Assembly: GCF_009915765.1 (NCBI RefSeq)
Contig: NZ_JAABLQ010000001.1
Location: 1,860,001 to 1,924,000, forward strand
Direction: 5' to 3'
From: Pannonibacter sp. XCT-53
GTDB lineage: Bacteria > Pseudomonadota > Alphaproteobacteria > Rhizobiales > Stappiaceae
Length of the DNA stretch: 64,000 nucleotides
Both the position numbers and the translations under genes were made by a program. Shown here in pieces: positions 1 through 10,277 of this stretch (its first letter is position 1; every line of letters starts with the position of its first letter). Under the pieces are notes generated by a model, which was given only the letters and a program-made list of their open reading frames with translations, was not told the origin of the DNA and ran no database searches.

Positions 1-420
1 GTGGCGGGCATCGACCAGCAGCACGGCGAGATCGGCGGTGGAGGCACCGGTCGCCATGTTGCGGGTGTACTGCTCGTGGCCGGGCGTGTCGGCGACGATG
101 AACTTGCGCTTGTCGGTCGCAAAGAAGCGATAGGCGACGTCGATGGTGATGCCCTGCTCGCGCTCGGCCTCAAGGCCATCGACCAGCAGCGCCAGGTCAA
201 TGTCCTCGCCAACCGTGCCATGCCGGCGGCTGTCGCGCTCAAGGGCTGCCAGCTGGTCCTCGAAGATCAGCTTGGTGTCATAGAGCAGCCGGCCGATCAG
301 GGTCGACTTGCCGTCATCGACGCTGCCGCACGTCAGAAAGCGGAGCTGGTCCTTGTTCTCCTGCGCGCGGATGTAGTCGAGCACGGCCGCTTCGGAGGTG
401 AGATGATCCGTGAAGTCCAT
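1..420 (-). CDS. cysN: Sulfate adenylyltransferase subunit 1 (CysN), N-terminal part
   Basis: This is the GTPase subunit of ATP sulfurylase, which makes adenosine phosphosulfate with CysD in sulfate assimilation. Only about 140 N-terminal codons are in the window; the rest lies beyond the left edge. The visible part has the P-loop GSVDDGKST, the switch sequence GITIDVAY and the G3 motif DTPGHEQYT of translation-factor-like GTPases. The ATG at 418-420 follows the cysD stop by two bases, so the two are co-transcribed. Whether the gene carries a fused APS kinase (CysNC), common in this group, cannot be seen. Confidence 0.95.
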   Translation of the reverse strand, partial: MDFTDHLTSEAAVLDYIRAQENKDQLRFLTCGSVDDGKSTLIGRLLYDTKLIFEDQLAALERDSRRHGTVGEDIDLALLVDGLEAEREQGITIDVAYRFFATDKRKFIVADTPGHEQYTRNMATGASTADLAVLLVDARH

Positions 421-422
421 GA

Positions 423-1328
423 TCAGAAGTATCCTTCGCGCTTCTTCTTTTCCATCGAGGCGGCGTCGTCGTGGTCGATGAGGCGGCCGGAGCGTTCCGA
501 GGTGCGGGCAATCAGCATCTCGCGCAGGATGGCCGGCAGGGTCGCGGCATCGGATTCGATGGCACCGGTGAGCGGGTAGCAGCCAAGCGTGCGGAAGCGG
601 ACCATCTTCTCCTCGACGGTCTCGCCGGGGCGGATCTTCATCCGGTCATCGTCGACCATGATCAGCATGCCGTCGCGCTCGACCACCGGACGCGGGGCAG
701 CATAATAGAGCGGCACCATGGGGATGTTCTCCGCCAGGATGTACTGCCAGATGTCCAGCTCGGTCCAGTTGGACAGCGGGAAGGCGCGGATGGATTCCCC
801 CCTGGCCACCCGGGCGTTGTAGAGGTTCCACAGTTCCGGGCGCTGGTTCTTCGGGTCCCAGGTGTGCGAAGCGGTGCGGAAGGAGAAGACACGCTCCTTG
901 GCGCGGCTCTTCTCCTCGTCGCGGCGCGCGCCGCCGAAGGCTGCATCGAAGCCGTATTTGGTCAGCGCCTGCTTCAGCGCCTCGGTCTTCATGATGTGGG
1001 TGTGGACCGAGGAGCCGTGGTCAAAGGGGTTGATGCCCTGGGCCAGCCCTTCCGGGTTGGTATGGACGATCAGGTCCAGCCCGAGCCGCTTCACCGTCTC
1101 GTTGCGGAAGGAGATCATCTCGCGGAACTTCCAGCCGGTGTCCACGTGCAGGAGCGGGAAAGGCGGCTTCGAGGGATAGAAGGCCTTCATCGCCAGATGC
1201 AGCATGACCGACGAGTCCTTGCCGATGGAATAGAGCATCACCGGGTTGCGGAACTCGGCCGCCACCTCGCGGATGATGTGAATGCTCTCCGCTTCAAGCC
1301 GCCGGAGATTGCTGAGCCGATCAGACAT
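423..1328 (-). CDS. cysD: Sulfate adenylyltransferase subunit 2 (CysD)
   Basis: This is the catalytic adenylyltransferase subunit of ATP sulfurylase (ATP + sulfate to APS + PPi). At 301 residues it matches the family length. It has the PP-loop-type motif [12 protein letters not shown] near residue 35, the block [16 protein letters not shown] in the middle and the usual C-terminal end KKKREGYF. The ATG at 1328 is the natural start. The gene is first in a cysD-cysN operon with a two-base gap. No cysH or cysI is visible next to it, and the upstream DNA shows no riboswitch I can recognise. Confidence 0.97.
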   Translation of the reverse strand: MSDRLSNLRRLEAESIHIIREVAAEFRNPVMLYSIGKDSSVMLHLAMKAFYPSKPPFPLLHVDTGWKFREMISFRNETVKRLGLDLIVHTNPEGLAQGINPFDHGSSVHTHIMKTEALKQALTKYGFDAAFGGARRDEEKSRAKERVFSFRTASHTWDPKNQRPELWNLYNARVARGESIRAFPLSNWTELDIWQYILAENIPMVPLYYAAPRPVVERDGMLIMVDDDRMKIRPGETVEEKMVRFRTLGCYPLTGAIESDAATLPAILREMLIARTSERSGRLIDHDDAASMEKKKREGYF

Positions 1329-1650
1329 GCGCCACTTCTTCCCTCGCGCCCCCTTGTCCGGGCCGCGTGTCGGCGGCGGGGCGATCGTGGCGCAACCCTA
1401 CAAAAGCGGGCCTGTCCGCATAAGAAACGGTTTTGCGGGCTTTCCGGAGGAACGGCTTTTCCGGTTCGTTTTTCTCGCCAAGCGGAGAAATCCCTTCGGC
1501 AGGGGATCAATCGCCCTTTCCGGCGCGCGGCATGGCCGGGAATCCGGCCCACGCCCGCGACCGCATTTGGATCAATGCGTCACCACCCCGGATGGCCTGC
1601 CGGCCCCGGGGCACTGACGGAGGCGGAGCGGCCTGTCTCGCGGGCGGGGG
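1329..1650. other. Intergenic region, cysD to TRAP operon
   Basis: About 320 bases without a supported gene. It must hold the cysD promoter (minus strand) and the 3' end of the TRAP operon transcript. I see no convincing terminator hairpin with a T-run, no riboswitch and no repeat of note. Confidence 0.5.
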
Positions 1651-3039
1651 CTAGCCGAAGAACCTTGGAATGAACAGCACGATCGCCGGGAACAGCAGCA
1701 ACAGCCCCACCCGCAGGATCTCCATGCCGAAGAAGGGCATCACGCCCTTGAAGGTCTCGACCATTGGCACGTCCTTGGCGAGCGCGTTGATGATGAAGAC
1801 ATTGAGCCCGACCGGCGGTGTGATCAGCCCCAGCTCCACCACGATCAATGTCAGGATGCCGAACCAGATCTTCAGCTCGTCCGCCGACAGGCCATAGGCG
1901 GCGGTTGCGGCCGTCACATAGTCGCCGCCGTTGAGGTCGACCAGCACCGGCCAGAAGAAGGGCACCATGACCAGGATCATCGCCAGGCTTTCCATGAAGC
2001 AGCCGAGGATGATCAGGATGATCAGCATGGCAATCAGCACGACCCAGGGGTCGAGGCCGCTGCTGCCCGCCCAGTCCGCGAGACCCGAGGGAAGTCCGGC
2101 ACGGGTGAAGAAGCCCTTCACCACCTCGGCCCCGAACAGGATGAAATAGATCATGCCGCTGGTGACGGCCGTTTCCAGGAGCGCATCCTTGGTCTTGCCG
2201 AGCGTCAGCCCCTCCGCCCCCCACAACCTCTGGGCAAAGCCGTAGACGAGGATGACGAAGACGCCGATGGCGGCTGCCGGCGTCGGGGTGAACAGGCCGA
2301 TGCCGAGGCCAAGGATGATCGCGCCGAAGATCAGGATCACCGGAATGAGGCGCAGCAGCGCGCGGTTGCGCTCCTCTTTCGGCAGGCTGGCCGTTGCCGG
2401 GGCAAGCGCGGGATTGAGGCGGACCTGGATCGCGATCACCGCAATGAAGGCGGCCACGGCAATCAGGCCGGGGATGACGGCGGCCCGGAACATCTCGATG
2501 ATCGAGGCCTCGACGATGACGGCATAGATCACCAGCGCCACCGAGGGCGGGATGAGGATGCCGAGCGTGCCGCCGGCCGCCAGCGTGCCGGTGGCCAGTC
2601 GCGGCGAATAGTTGAGCCGCCGGAGTTCGGGCAGCGCGACACGGCCCATGGTGGAGGCCGTGGCCAGTGACGAGCCGCAGACCGCGCCAAAGCCGGCGCA
2701 GGCCCCGATGGCCGAGATCGCGACGCCGCCCTTCACCCGCCCCATCAGCGCATTCATGCCCTGGAACAGGTCGCGGCTGAGATTGGCGTGGCTGGCGAGA
2801 TAGCCCATGAACACGAACAGCGGCACGACCGAGAGGTCGTAGCTCGCCATGTTGGTCCACAGCAGAGACTTGAACTGCATCAGATACGGCCCGAACCGCA
2901 CGTGCGGCAGCGCCAGCGACAGGGCGAACATGCCGCCGATCCCGACCAGCGTCATGGCCAGACCGACCGGCACGCGCAGGATCAGGAGCCCGAACAGCAG
3001 GCCAAGGCCGATCAGGCCGATGAGTTCCGCCTCACCCAT
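1651..3039 (-). CDS. TRAP transporter large permease (DctM family)
   Basis: This is the 462-residue large membrane subunit of a tripartite ATP-independent periplasmic transporter, which drives solute uptake with an ion gradient. The sequence is a long run of hydrophobic helices (about 12). It has the family's Gly/Ala-rich block (IGACAGFGAVCGSSLATAST, about residues 112-131) and a late GLITPPVGLNVFIIN motif. It overlaps the small permease gene by 8 bases. With dctQ and dctP it forms one minus-strand operon next to pcaQ, which suggests an aromatic or dicarboxylic acid substrate. The substrate itself cannot be read from sequence. Confidence 0.93.
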   Translation of the reverse strand: MGEAELIGLIGLGLLFGLLILRVPVGLAMTLVGIGGMFALSLALPHVRFGPYLMQFKSLLWTNMASYDLSVVPLFVFMGYLASHANLSRDLFQGMNALMGRVKGGVAISAIGACAGFGAVCGSSLATASTMGRVALPELRRLNYSPRLATGTLAAGGTLGILIPPSVALVIYAVIVEASIIEMFRAAVIPGLIAVAAFIAVIAIQVRLNPALAPATASLPKEERNRALLRLIPVILIFGAIILGLGIGLFTPTPAAAIGVFVILVYGFAQRLWGAEGLTLGKTKDALLETAVTSGMIYFILFGAEVVKGFFTRAGLPSGLADWAGSSGLDPWVVLIAMLIILIILGCFMESLAMILVMVPFFWPVLVDLNGGDYVTAATAAYGLSADELKIWFGILTLIVVELGLITPPVGLNVFIINALAKDVPMVETFKGVMPFFGMEILRVGLLLLFPAIVLFIPRFFG

Positions 3040-3529
3040 GGGGTTCCCCTTCCACCAGCTGCAGGAGGCACACCAGCGCCCACAGGATCATCGACACCAC
3101 ACCCGGCCCGTACCAGGGCCACTCCTGCCAGCCGAGAATGGCCGTGCGCGTCTGGTCGGCCATGGTCTCGTTCAGCCCGACCCACATCCAGTAGGCCAGA
3201 AACAGCGCAAGACCGGCGGTGGTCGCCAGCCAGAGCTTGTCGAGCCCGGCGCGAACGGCTTTCGGCATGGACTGGACAAACAGGTCCACCACCACATGAC
3301 CGCGCTTGAGCTGGCAGTAGGGAATGAAGGACAGGGCCGTCACGCTGACGGCGAGCCGGACGAAATCCTCGTAGCCTGACAGTCCCGCCACGGTGCCGCC
3401 GAACAGCGCCGCGACGCGATTGGCCGCGAATGCGGACACGTTGAGCGTCGTGACCAGCACGATGGCGAGGATGAACAACGCTCCGAAGAGCGCCCAGGCG
3501 GTGATCGCCTTGCGCAGCAGCGATGCCAT
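3032..3529 (-). CDS. TRAP transporter small permease (DctQ family)
   Basis: A 165-residue membrane protein with four predicted helices, the size and pattern of DctQ subunits that partner the large permease. The motif CQLKRGHVVVDLF is typical of the family. It lies between the solute-binding protein gene (95-base gap) and the large permease gene (8-base overlap), which fixes the identification more firmly than the weakly conserved sequence does. Confidence 0.9.
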   Translation of the reverse strand: MASLLRKAITAWALFGALFILAIVLVTTLNVSAFAANRVAALFGGTVAGLSGYEDFVRLAVSVTALSFIPYCQLKRGHVVVDLFVQSMPKAVRAGLDKLWLATTAGLALFLAYWMWVGLNETMADQTRTAILGWQEWPWYGPGVVSMILWALVCLLQLVEGEPHG

Positions 3530-3624
3530 GCTGCCTCCCTGTCGGTGACTGCGGCTGCGATGCCGCCCTGGAAAGGGGCCGGAGACACGGACGCGTCCCC
3601 GGCCATCTGCCGTGCGGGCGGGCC

Positions 3625-4653
3625 TTACCTGGCCGGCGCCTTGGCGACAAGCGCGCGGGCATTCTCGACCATGGCGGCCCCGTCGAGGCCAAGCTCGGCT
3701 GCTTCCTTGATCCAGCGGTCGACAACCGCCTGGCCGCGAGCGTCAAAGGCCCGGGTTTCCTCGGCCGTGAGCTCGATCAGCTCGCCCCTGGACTTGCGCA
3801 GGTCCTTGCCGCCGTTCTCGATCCCGTCCCAGACCGCCCCGTAGGTGGCCGCAATGTTGGCCATGGAATGATCGTCGATGACCTTCTTGAGGTCATCCGG
3901 CAGGCTGTCGTAGCGGTCCTTGTTCATGGCGATCATGAAGGTCGAGGTGCCGAAACGCGTGCCGCCGGCCCCTTCGGTCGAGTACTGCGTCAGCTCCTGC
4001 AGCTTCAGGGCCGGGAAGATCTCGAAGGGAACCATCGTGCCGTCGAGCACCCCCTTCGACAGGGCTTCCGGCACTTCCGGCACCGGCATGCCCACCGGCT
4101 CGGCACCATAGGCCTCGATGGTCCAGCCACCGGTCCGCGACGGCGTGCGGATCTTCAGTCCGGCCAGATCCTCGGGCTTGCGCACAGGCTTGTTCACCAT
4201 GTGAAACGCCTGGCCGCCGTGGGTGTGCAGCAGGATCGGCTTCACGTCCTTGAAGTCCTCGGCCACCATGTCGAAGGCTTCGGTGAAGGCGATGGTGGTC
4301 TGCTTGGCCGAGCCCTGATGCACGGTCGGCAGCTCGAACACCTCGCTGCGCGGGAAGGTGCCCGGCGTGTAGCCCAGAACCGTCCAGACGATGTCGACGA
4401 CGCCGTCGCGCACCTGGCGGTAGAGTTCCGGCGGCTTGCCGCCGAGCGACATGGCCGGGAAGATCTCGACCTTGATCCGCCCGCCCGAGGCCTCTTCAAC
4501 GCTCCTGGCCCAGGGCTCCAGCATCTGGGTCTGGGCCGGGGCCTTCGGTCCGAGGAAATGATGCAGGGTCAGATTGACCTCTTGCGCCGAGGCGCTGGCG
4601 ATCATCATCGAGGCGGTCACCAGCCCCGTCGCCACTGCGAGAATGCGCTTCAT
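3625..4653 (-). CDS. TRAP transporter solute-binding protein (DctP family)
   Basis: A periplasmic binding protein of 342 residues with a clear signal peptide (KR at residues 2-3, a hydrophobic stretch, and a likely cut after ASA-Q near residue 24). Family landmarks are the FPAMSLGG block near residue 80 and KIRTPSRTGG near residue 170. The latter contains the arginine that usually binds the ligand carboxylate. It is the first gene of the TRAP operon. Upstream lies a perfect PcaQ-type palindrome (4807-4825), so expression is probably induced with the pca genes. Protocatechuate, 4-hydroxybenzoate or beta-ketoadipate are guesses for the ligand. Confidence 0.92.
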   Translation of the reverse strand: MKRILAVATGLVTASMMIASASAQEVNLTLHHFLGPKAPAQTQMLEPWARSVEEASGGRIKVEIFPAMSLGGKPPELYRQVRDGVVDIVWTVLGYTPGTFPRSEVFELPTVHQGSAKQTTIAFTEAFDMVAEDFKDVKPILLHTHGGQAFHMVNKPVRKPEDLAGLKIRTPSRTGGWTIEAYGAEPVGMPVPEVPEALSKGVLDGTMVPFEIFPALKLQELTQYSTEGAGGTRFGTSTFMIAMNKDRYDSLPDDLKKVIDDHSMANIAATYGAVWDGIENGGKDLRKSRGELIELTAEETRAFDARGQAVVDRWIKEAAELGLDGAAMVENARALVAKAPAR

Positions 4654-4776
4654 GTGTGTTCCTCCCTGGTCGAGGGGTGCCGGTCCACACCCCGTCCCGC
4701 ACCTCCCGGCGCTCGATCCTCCCGAACCGCTCCTCCCGCCGGGATGGCACGACAGATGACGCTAGCCATCCGCTTT

Positions 4777-4791
4777 CGTTATGTAAAATGA
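4777..4791 (-). promoter_or_regulatory. Promoter element shared by the TRAP operon and pcaD
   Basis: Read on the minus strand this is TCATTTTACATAACG, about 125 bases before the dctP start. The first 14 bases are identical to 5805-5818 upstream of pcaD. In both places it begins exactly 16 bases after a GGTTATG half-site. It may be the LysR activation site together with promoter bases. Confidence 0.65.
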
Positions 4792-4806
4792 ACTGTCGTA
4801 GCCCCA

Positions 4807-4825
4807 GCATAACCGAGGGTTATGC
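4807..4825. promoter_or_regulatory. Putative PcaQ-binding palindrome upstream of the TRAP operon
   Basis: GCATAACCGAGGGTTATGC is a perfect 8-3-8 inverted repeat containing the LysR-type T-N11-A pattern (core 4809-4823). It lies 16 bases beyond the pcaQ stop codon and about 155 bases upstream of dctP. The published rhizobial PcaQ site, as I recall it, is ATAACC-N4-GGTTA(A/T), which this resembles. Confidence 0.7.
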
Positions 4826-4840
4826 ATATTCAATCTCTGG

Positions 4841-5767
4841 TTACAGATGCAAGTCCGCCTTGTCCGCTGCGTGCCGCAGGCAGGCCTGCAACATCACCAG
4901 CGCCGGCGTCGGCGGCGTGTCCGCCCGGGTGGTGAGCCCCACCGGGCCGGTCGTCTCGGCGGTCTCGATGGGCAGTTCCACCAGGTCGCCGGCCGCGACA
5001 TCGCGCGACACCACGCCGGAGGAAATGATCCAGACCGCATCCGTGTCGAGCGTGAAGCTGCGGCCGAAGGTGTTGGAGATCGTCTCCACGCGGCGCGGCA
5101 GGCGGGTGACGCCGGCGGCGATCAGCAGGCGCTCGACGTAGGGACGGATGATTGCCTCCTGGGTCGGATAGAGCACCACGTGGTCGGCAATGCGGCGGAT
5201 GTCGAGCCGACCCTGGCGCAGCAGCGGGTGACCCCGGCGCACCACGAAGGACACGCTTTCCGAATAGAGATGGGTGAAGGACAGGCCGGCCATCTGCTCG
5301 GGGTCCGCCAGTCGACCGACGACGAGGTCCAGCTCGCCAAGCCTCAGACGGCTCAGCAGGAACGTGTTGGGGCCGGTGATCAGGGTGAGCGTGGTCTCGA
5401 CCCGCTCGGACAGGAAACGCTGCACGGCCGTCGGCACGATCCGGGCCGCGACGCTCGGCAGCACGCCGATGTTGAGATAGGATTCGCCCGACATCCGCGC
5501 CTGGGCGACGCTGTCCAGCCCCTGCTTCAGCGCGGCCAGGCTCGCCCCGGCGTAATGCAGCAGCACCTCGCCGAATTGCGTCAGCACCACACCCCTGCGG
5601 GAGCGGTCGAACAGCCGCACCTCGAGGATGTCCTCCAGCTCGCGCAGGGTCTTGGACACGGCCGGCTGGGTGATCGACAGCTCCTCCGCCGCCTTCACGA
5701 CGCTGCGCAGCCGCGCCACCTCGAGGAAACACTGGATGTGCCGGTACTTGACCCTGGGATCGATCAC
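4841..5767 (-). CDS. pcaQ: LysR-type regulator of the pca genes (PcaQ)
   Basis: A LysR-family activator of about 308 residues. It has an N-terminal winged HTH (about residues 17-60, with SITQPAVSKTLRELED) and a C-terminal effector domain. It is transcribed divergently from pcaD, the standard PcaQ arrangement in rhizobia. There PcaQ responds to beta-carboxy-cis,cis-muconate or gamma-carboxymuconolactone and activates pcaDCHGB. No ATG is available. I chose the GTG at 5767, seven bases after AAGGA; the TTG at 5770 is the alternative. It probably also controls the TRAP operon immediately downstream of it. Confidence 0.9.
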   Translation of the reverse strand: MIDPRVKYRHIQCFLEVARLRSVVKAAEELSITQPAVSKTLRELEDILEVRLFDRSRRGVVLTQFGEVLLHYAGASLAALKQGLDSVAQARMSGESYLNIGVLPSVAARIVPTAVQRFLSERVETTLTLITGPNTFLLSRLRLGELDLVVGRLADPEQMAGLSFTHLYSESVSFVVRRGHPLLRQGRLDIRRIADHVVLYPTQEAIIRPYVERLLIAAGVTRLPRRVETISNTFGRSFTLDTDAVWIISSGVVSRDVAAGDLVELPIETAETTGPVGLTTRADTPPTPALVMLQACLRHAADKADLHL

Positions 5768-5772
5768 CAAAC

Positions 5773-5787
5773 ATTCCTTCTGGTTAT
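5773..5787. promoter_or_regulatory. Putative PcaQ-binding site in the pcaQ-pcaD intergenic region
   Basis: ATTCCTTCTGGTTAT fits T-N11-A and carries one perfect half-site (GGTTAT) and one degenerate one. It abuts the pcaQ start, so it could serve both autoregulation and activation of pcaD. The layout from here to 5818 matches that upstream of the TRAP operon. Confidence 0.6.
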
Positions 5788-5804
5788 GAAAAATGCCTGA
5801 TTTC

Positions 5805-5818
5805 TCATTTTACATAAC
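5805..5818 (+). promoter_or_regulatory. Promoter element shared by pcaD and the TRAP operon
   Basis: TCATTTTACATAAC lies 16 bases after the GGTTATG half-site at 5782-5788 and about 82 bases before the pcaD start. The same 14 bases occur at 4778-4791 in the opposite orientation, upstream of dctP. The GGTTATG and CATAACC at the two ends of 5782-5819 also form a loose inverted repeat. Confidence 0.6.
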
Positions 5819-5900
5819 CGAAGCATGGATGAAATATGGGGCAAGCACAAGAACAGGCTGATCGGACGCCGCATCAGCCGGAAGCCCCAGGAAACCGACC

Positions 5901-6687
5901 ATGCGCATGATAGCGGTCAACGGTGTTGCCTTGCATGTCGAGGACAGCGGCGAACCGCATCTCCCTGCCCTGGCCTTCTGCAACTCGCTTGGCACGGACC
6001 TGCGAAGCTGGGATGCGGTGGCCGGGCAGCTGCGCGGGCGGGTCCGGATCATTCGCCACGATGCACGCGGCCATGGCCTCTCGGAGTGTCCGGCAGGGCC
6101 TTACGCGATTGCCGATCTCGTGGACGACCTGAGCGCCCTGCTCGGCCATCTCGGAGTGGAGCGCTGCGTGCCCGTGGGTCTTTCGGTCGGCGGGCTGGTG
6201 GCGCAGGGCTTTGCGGCCCGCCATCCGGAAAAGGTGCCGGCGCTCGTCCTCAGCAACACCGCCGCCCGCATCGGCACGGCCGAGACCTGGCAGGAGCGGA
6301 TCCGCCTGATCGAGGCGGGCGGGATAGAGGCCATCGCCGAACCGATCCTCGAGCGCTGGTTCTCGGCCGCCTTCCGCGGCGCGGAGCCCGTCGCGCTTGC
6401 CGGCTGGCGCGCCATGCTGACGCGCACGCCGCGCCAAGGCTATCTCGCCACCTGTGCCGCCCTTGCCGCCGCCGACCTGACCCACAGCACATCGCAGCTG
6501 CCGATGCCGACGCTGGTGATTGCAGGCAGCGAGGACGGTGCCACGCCGCCGGCCCTCGTCGAGGCCACGGCCCGGCTGATCCGGGATGCCCGTTACACGC
6601 TGATCGAGGGCGCAGGCCACCTGCCATGCATCGAGACCCCGGATGCCTTCTGCGCTGCCCTGGATGCCTTTCTTGAGGAGACCGCCG

Positions 6688-6695
<8 letters not shown>
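5901..6695 (+). CDS. pcaD: 3-oxoadipate enol-lactonase (PcaD)
   Basis: An alpha/beta hydrolase of 264 residues that opens beta-ketoadipate enol-lactone to beta-ketoadipate, late in the protocatechuate branch. The nucleophile elbow GLSVGG places Ser95; Asp212 (GSEDG) and His240 (GAGHLP) complete the triad. It is first in the plus-strand pcaDCHG-IJFB run and divergent from pcaQ. Its 3' end overlaps the start of pcaC by 8 bases if the TTG start of pcaC is right. Confidence 0.95.
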
Positions 6696-7916
<1,221 letters not shown>

Positions 7917-7918
7917 CC

Positions 7919-8545
7919 ATGGTGCAGCCGCTCAACTATCTCTCCGAGACGACCAGCCAGACGGCTGGCCCTTATGTCCATATCGGCCTCGCACCGGCCG
8001 CCGCCGGCTTCGACATCTTCGAGAAGAATTTCTCGCATGTGATTGCAGGACCTCAGACACGCGGCACCCGCATCCGCATCGAGGGCCGCGTGCTGGATGG
8101 CACGGGCACGCCGGTGCGCGACGTGCTGGTCGAGAGCTGGCAGGCCAACAGCGAGGGCCGGTTCAACCATCCGGACGACACCCAGGCCAAGGCGCTCGAC
8201 CCGGACTTTCGCGGCTGGGGCCGCTCCTGCTCGGATTTCGACACCGGCGTCTTCCTCCTCGACACCATCAAGCCAGGTTCGGTGCCCTGGCGCGACGGCC
8301 GGCCGCAGGCGCCGCACATCAGCCTCTGGATCGTCGCGCGCGGCATCAATATCGGTTTGAACACAAGGCTTTACTTCTCCGACGAGGAAGCCGCCAACGC
8401 CACCGATCCGGTGCTGCGCCTGATCGAGCAGGAGGTCCGGCGCAAGACGCTGATCGCGGAGCGGCAGGAGACGCCGGAGGGCCTTGTCTACCGCTTCGAC
8501 ATCCATCTCCAGGGCGATCGGGAAACCGTCTTCTTCGACATCTGA
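7919..8545 (+). CDS. pcaG: Protocatechuate 3,4-dioxygenase alpha subunit (PcaG)
   Basis: The structural alpha subunit of protocatechuate dioxygenase, 208 residues. It opens with SETTSQTAGPYVHIG, typical of PcaG. It shares the intradiol fold with PcaH but lacks the full metal-ligand set, as alpha subunits do (PQAPHISLW where PcaH has HIHF). It follows pcaH after two bases. An 87-base gap then separates it from pcaI, where a secondary promoter could lie. Confidence 0.96.
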   Translation: MVQPLNYLSETTSQTAGPYVHIGLAPAAAGFDIFEKNFSHVIAGPQTRGTRIRIEGRVLDGTGTPVRDVLVESWQANSEGRFNHPDDTQAKALDPDFRGWGRSCSDFDTGVFLLDTIKPGSVPWRDGRPQAPHISLWIVARGINIGLNTRLYFSDEEAANATDPVLRLIEQEVRRKTLIAERQETPEGLVYRFDIHLQGDRETVFFDI

Positions 8546-8632
8546 CCGCCCTGTCGGGGCCGGGCCGCCCACCGGCCCGTCCCCGTTTTCCTGTCCCGTC
8601 CACACAAGCTGAAGAGCGCAGAGCGAACAGCC

Positions 8633-9496
8633 ATGGCGAAAATCCAGTCGCTGCACGACGCCGTTGCGGAGAACATCCACGACGGAGATTCCGTTGCATT
8701 TGAAGGCTTTACCCATCTCATCCCGCATGCGGCCGCGCATGAGGTGATCCGTCAGGGGCGCAAGGATCTGACCGTGATCCGGATGACGCCGGACATGATC
8801 TACGACCAGCTGATCGGCATGGGCTGCGTGAAGAAGCTGATCTTCTCCTTTGCCGGCAACCCGGGCGTCGGCCTCCTGCGCCGCCTGCGCGATGCGGTGG
8901 AGAACGGCTGGCCGCACCCGATCGAGATCGAGGAGCACAGCCACGCGGCCATGGCCAATGCCTATGAGGCGGGTGCCTCGGGCCTGCCCTGCGCCATCTT
9001 CCGCGGCTATCGCGGCGCGGAGCTGACGCGGGTCAACCCCAACATCCGCTTCATCAGGTGCCCCTTCACTGGCGAGGAACTGGCCGCCGTTCCGGCACTC
9101 CGTCCGGACGTGACCGTGATCCATGCCCAGCGGGCCGACCGGAAGGGCAACGTGCTGCTGGAGGGAATTGTCGGGGTGCAGAAGGAAGCCGTTCTGGCGG
9201 CCAGGCGCGCCATCGTGACCGTCGAGGAGATCGTCGACGACCTCGCAAGCCGCAGCCCCAATGCCTGCATCCTGCCGTCCTGGACGGTCACCTCGGTGGC
9301 GAAGGTGCCCGGCGGGGCGCATCCCTCCTATGTGCAGGGCGTCTATCCGCGCGACAACGCCGCCTATATCGAATGGGACAGGATCGCGTCAGACCGCGAC
9401 AGTTTCCTGACCTGGATGGCCCAAAACGTGACCACTGTCAGCCCTGACGTGTTCGCCGGCCGGGTCGCGCCGCTCAAGACCAAGGGAGCCGCGTGA
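8633..9496 (+). CDS. pcaI: 3-oxoadipate CoA-transferase subunit A (PcaI)
   Basis: Alpha subunit of the class I CoA-transferase that moves CoA from succinyl-CoA to beta-ketoadipate. At 287 residues it is of the longer PcaI type rather than the roughly 230-residue type. It has the early DGDSVAFEGFTHLIP glycine-turn region and an IHAQRADRKGNV block. It is followed after one base by the B subunit. A glutaconate-type CoA-transferase is the nearest alternative by sequence; the pca context decides. Confidence 0.92.
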   Translation: MAKIQSLHDAVAENIHDGDSVAFEGFTHLIPHAAAHEVIRQGRKDLTVIRMTPDMIYDQLIGMGCVKKLIFSFAGNPGVGLLRRLRDAVENGWPHPIEIEEHSHAAMANAYEAGASGLPCAIFRGYRGAELTRVNPNIRFIRCPFTGEELAAVPALRPDVTVIHAQRADRKGNVLLEGIVGVQKEAVLAARRAIVTVEEIVDDLASRSPNACILPSWTVTSVAKVPGGAHPSYVQGVYPRDNAAYIEWDRIASDRDSFLTWMAQNVTTVSPDVFAGRVAPLKTKGAA

Positions 9497-9497
9497 G

Positions 9498-10277
9498 ATG
9501 ACCAGCTTTACCCCGACCGAGATGATGACCATCGCCGCTGCCCGCGCGCTCCGCAATGACGACGTCTGCTTCGTCGGCATCGGTGCGCCCTCGGCCGCCT
9601 GCAACCTTGCCCGGCTGACCCATGCGCCGGACATCACCCTCATCTACGAGAGCGGCACCATCGGCACCGCGCCGAACGTGCTGCCCCTGTCCATCGGCGA
9701 CGGCGAACTCTGCGAGACGGCGCTCTGCACCGTGTCGGTGCCGGAGATGTTCCGCTACTGGCTGCAGGGCGGGCGGATCACCATCGGCTTCCTCGGCGGG
9801 GCGCAGATCGACCGCTTCGGCAACCTCAACACCACCGTCGTCGGCAGCTACGAGAAGCCGAAGGTGCGCCTGCCCGGTGGCGGCGGGGCGCCGGAGATCG
9901 CGATCTCCTGCCGCGAGATCTTCATCACCATGAAACAGTCGAACCGGGGCTTCGTCGAGAAGCTCGACTTCGTCACCTCGCTGGGCCACGGCAAGGGCGG
10001 CAGCGACCGGGCCGACCATGGCGTGACCACCAAGGGCCCGACCCGGCTGATCACCGATTTGGCCATCTGGCAACCGGACGCCGAAACGAAAGAATTCACC
10101 GTCACCTCGCTTCATCCGGGCGTGACCCGCGACATGGTCGCGGATACGGTCGGCTGGAAAGCCAGATTCGCGGCGGAGGTGGGCGAGACCCCTGCCCCAA
10201 CGCAAGAGGAGCTTGAAGTGCTGCGCGACCTGCATGCGCGCACCAAGGCTGCCCATGGAGGAGGTTCTGATGCGTGA
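9498..10277 (+). CDS. pcaJ: 3-oxoadipate CoA-transferase subunit B (PcaJ)
   Basis: Beta subunit of the beta-ketoadipate:succinyl-CoA transferase, 259 residues. The segment YESGTIG near residue 50 contains the glutamate expected to form the CoA thioester intermediate. A GGGGAPEIA block follows near residue 130. It starts one base after pcaI ends, and its stop overlaps the pcaF start by eight bases, so the three genes form a tight operon. Confidence 0.92.
   Translation: MTSFTPTEMMTIAAARALRNDDVCFVGIGAPSAACNLARLTHAPDITLIYESGTIGTAPNVLPLSIGDGELCETALCTVSVPEMFRYWLQGGRITIGFLGGAQIDRFGNLNTTVVGSYEKPKVRLPGGGGAPEIAISCREIFITMKQSNRGFVEKLDFVTSLGHGKGGSDRADHGVTTKGPTRLITDLAIWQPDAETKEFTVTSLHPGVTRDMVADTVGWKARFAAEVGETPAPTQEELEVLRDLHARTKAAHGGGSDA

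Noticed and set aside
1329..1650. Riboswitch or SAM-responsive leader before cysD
   Set aside because: No conserved core or pairing pattern of a known sulfur-metabolism riboswitch could be drawn from the sequence.
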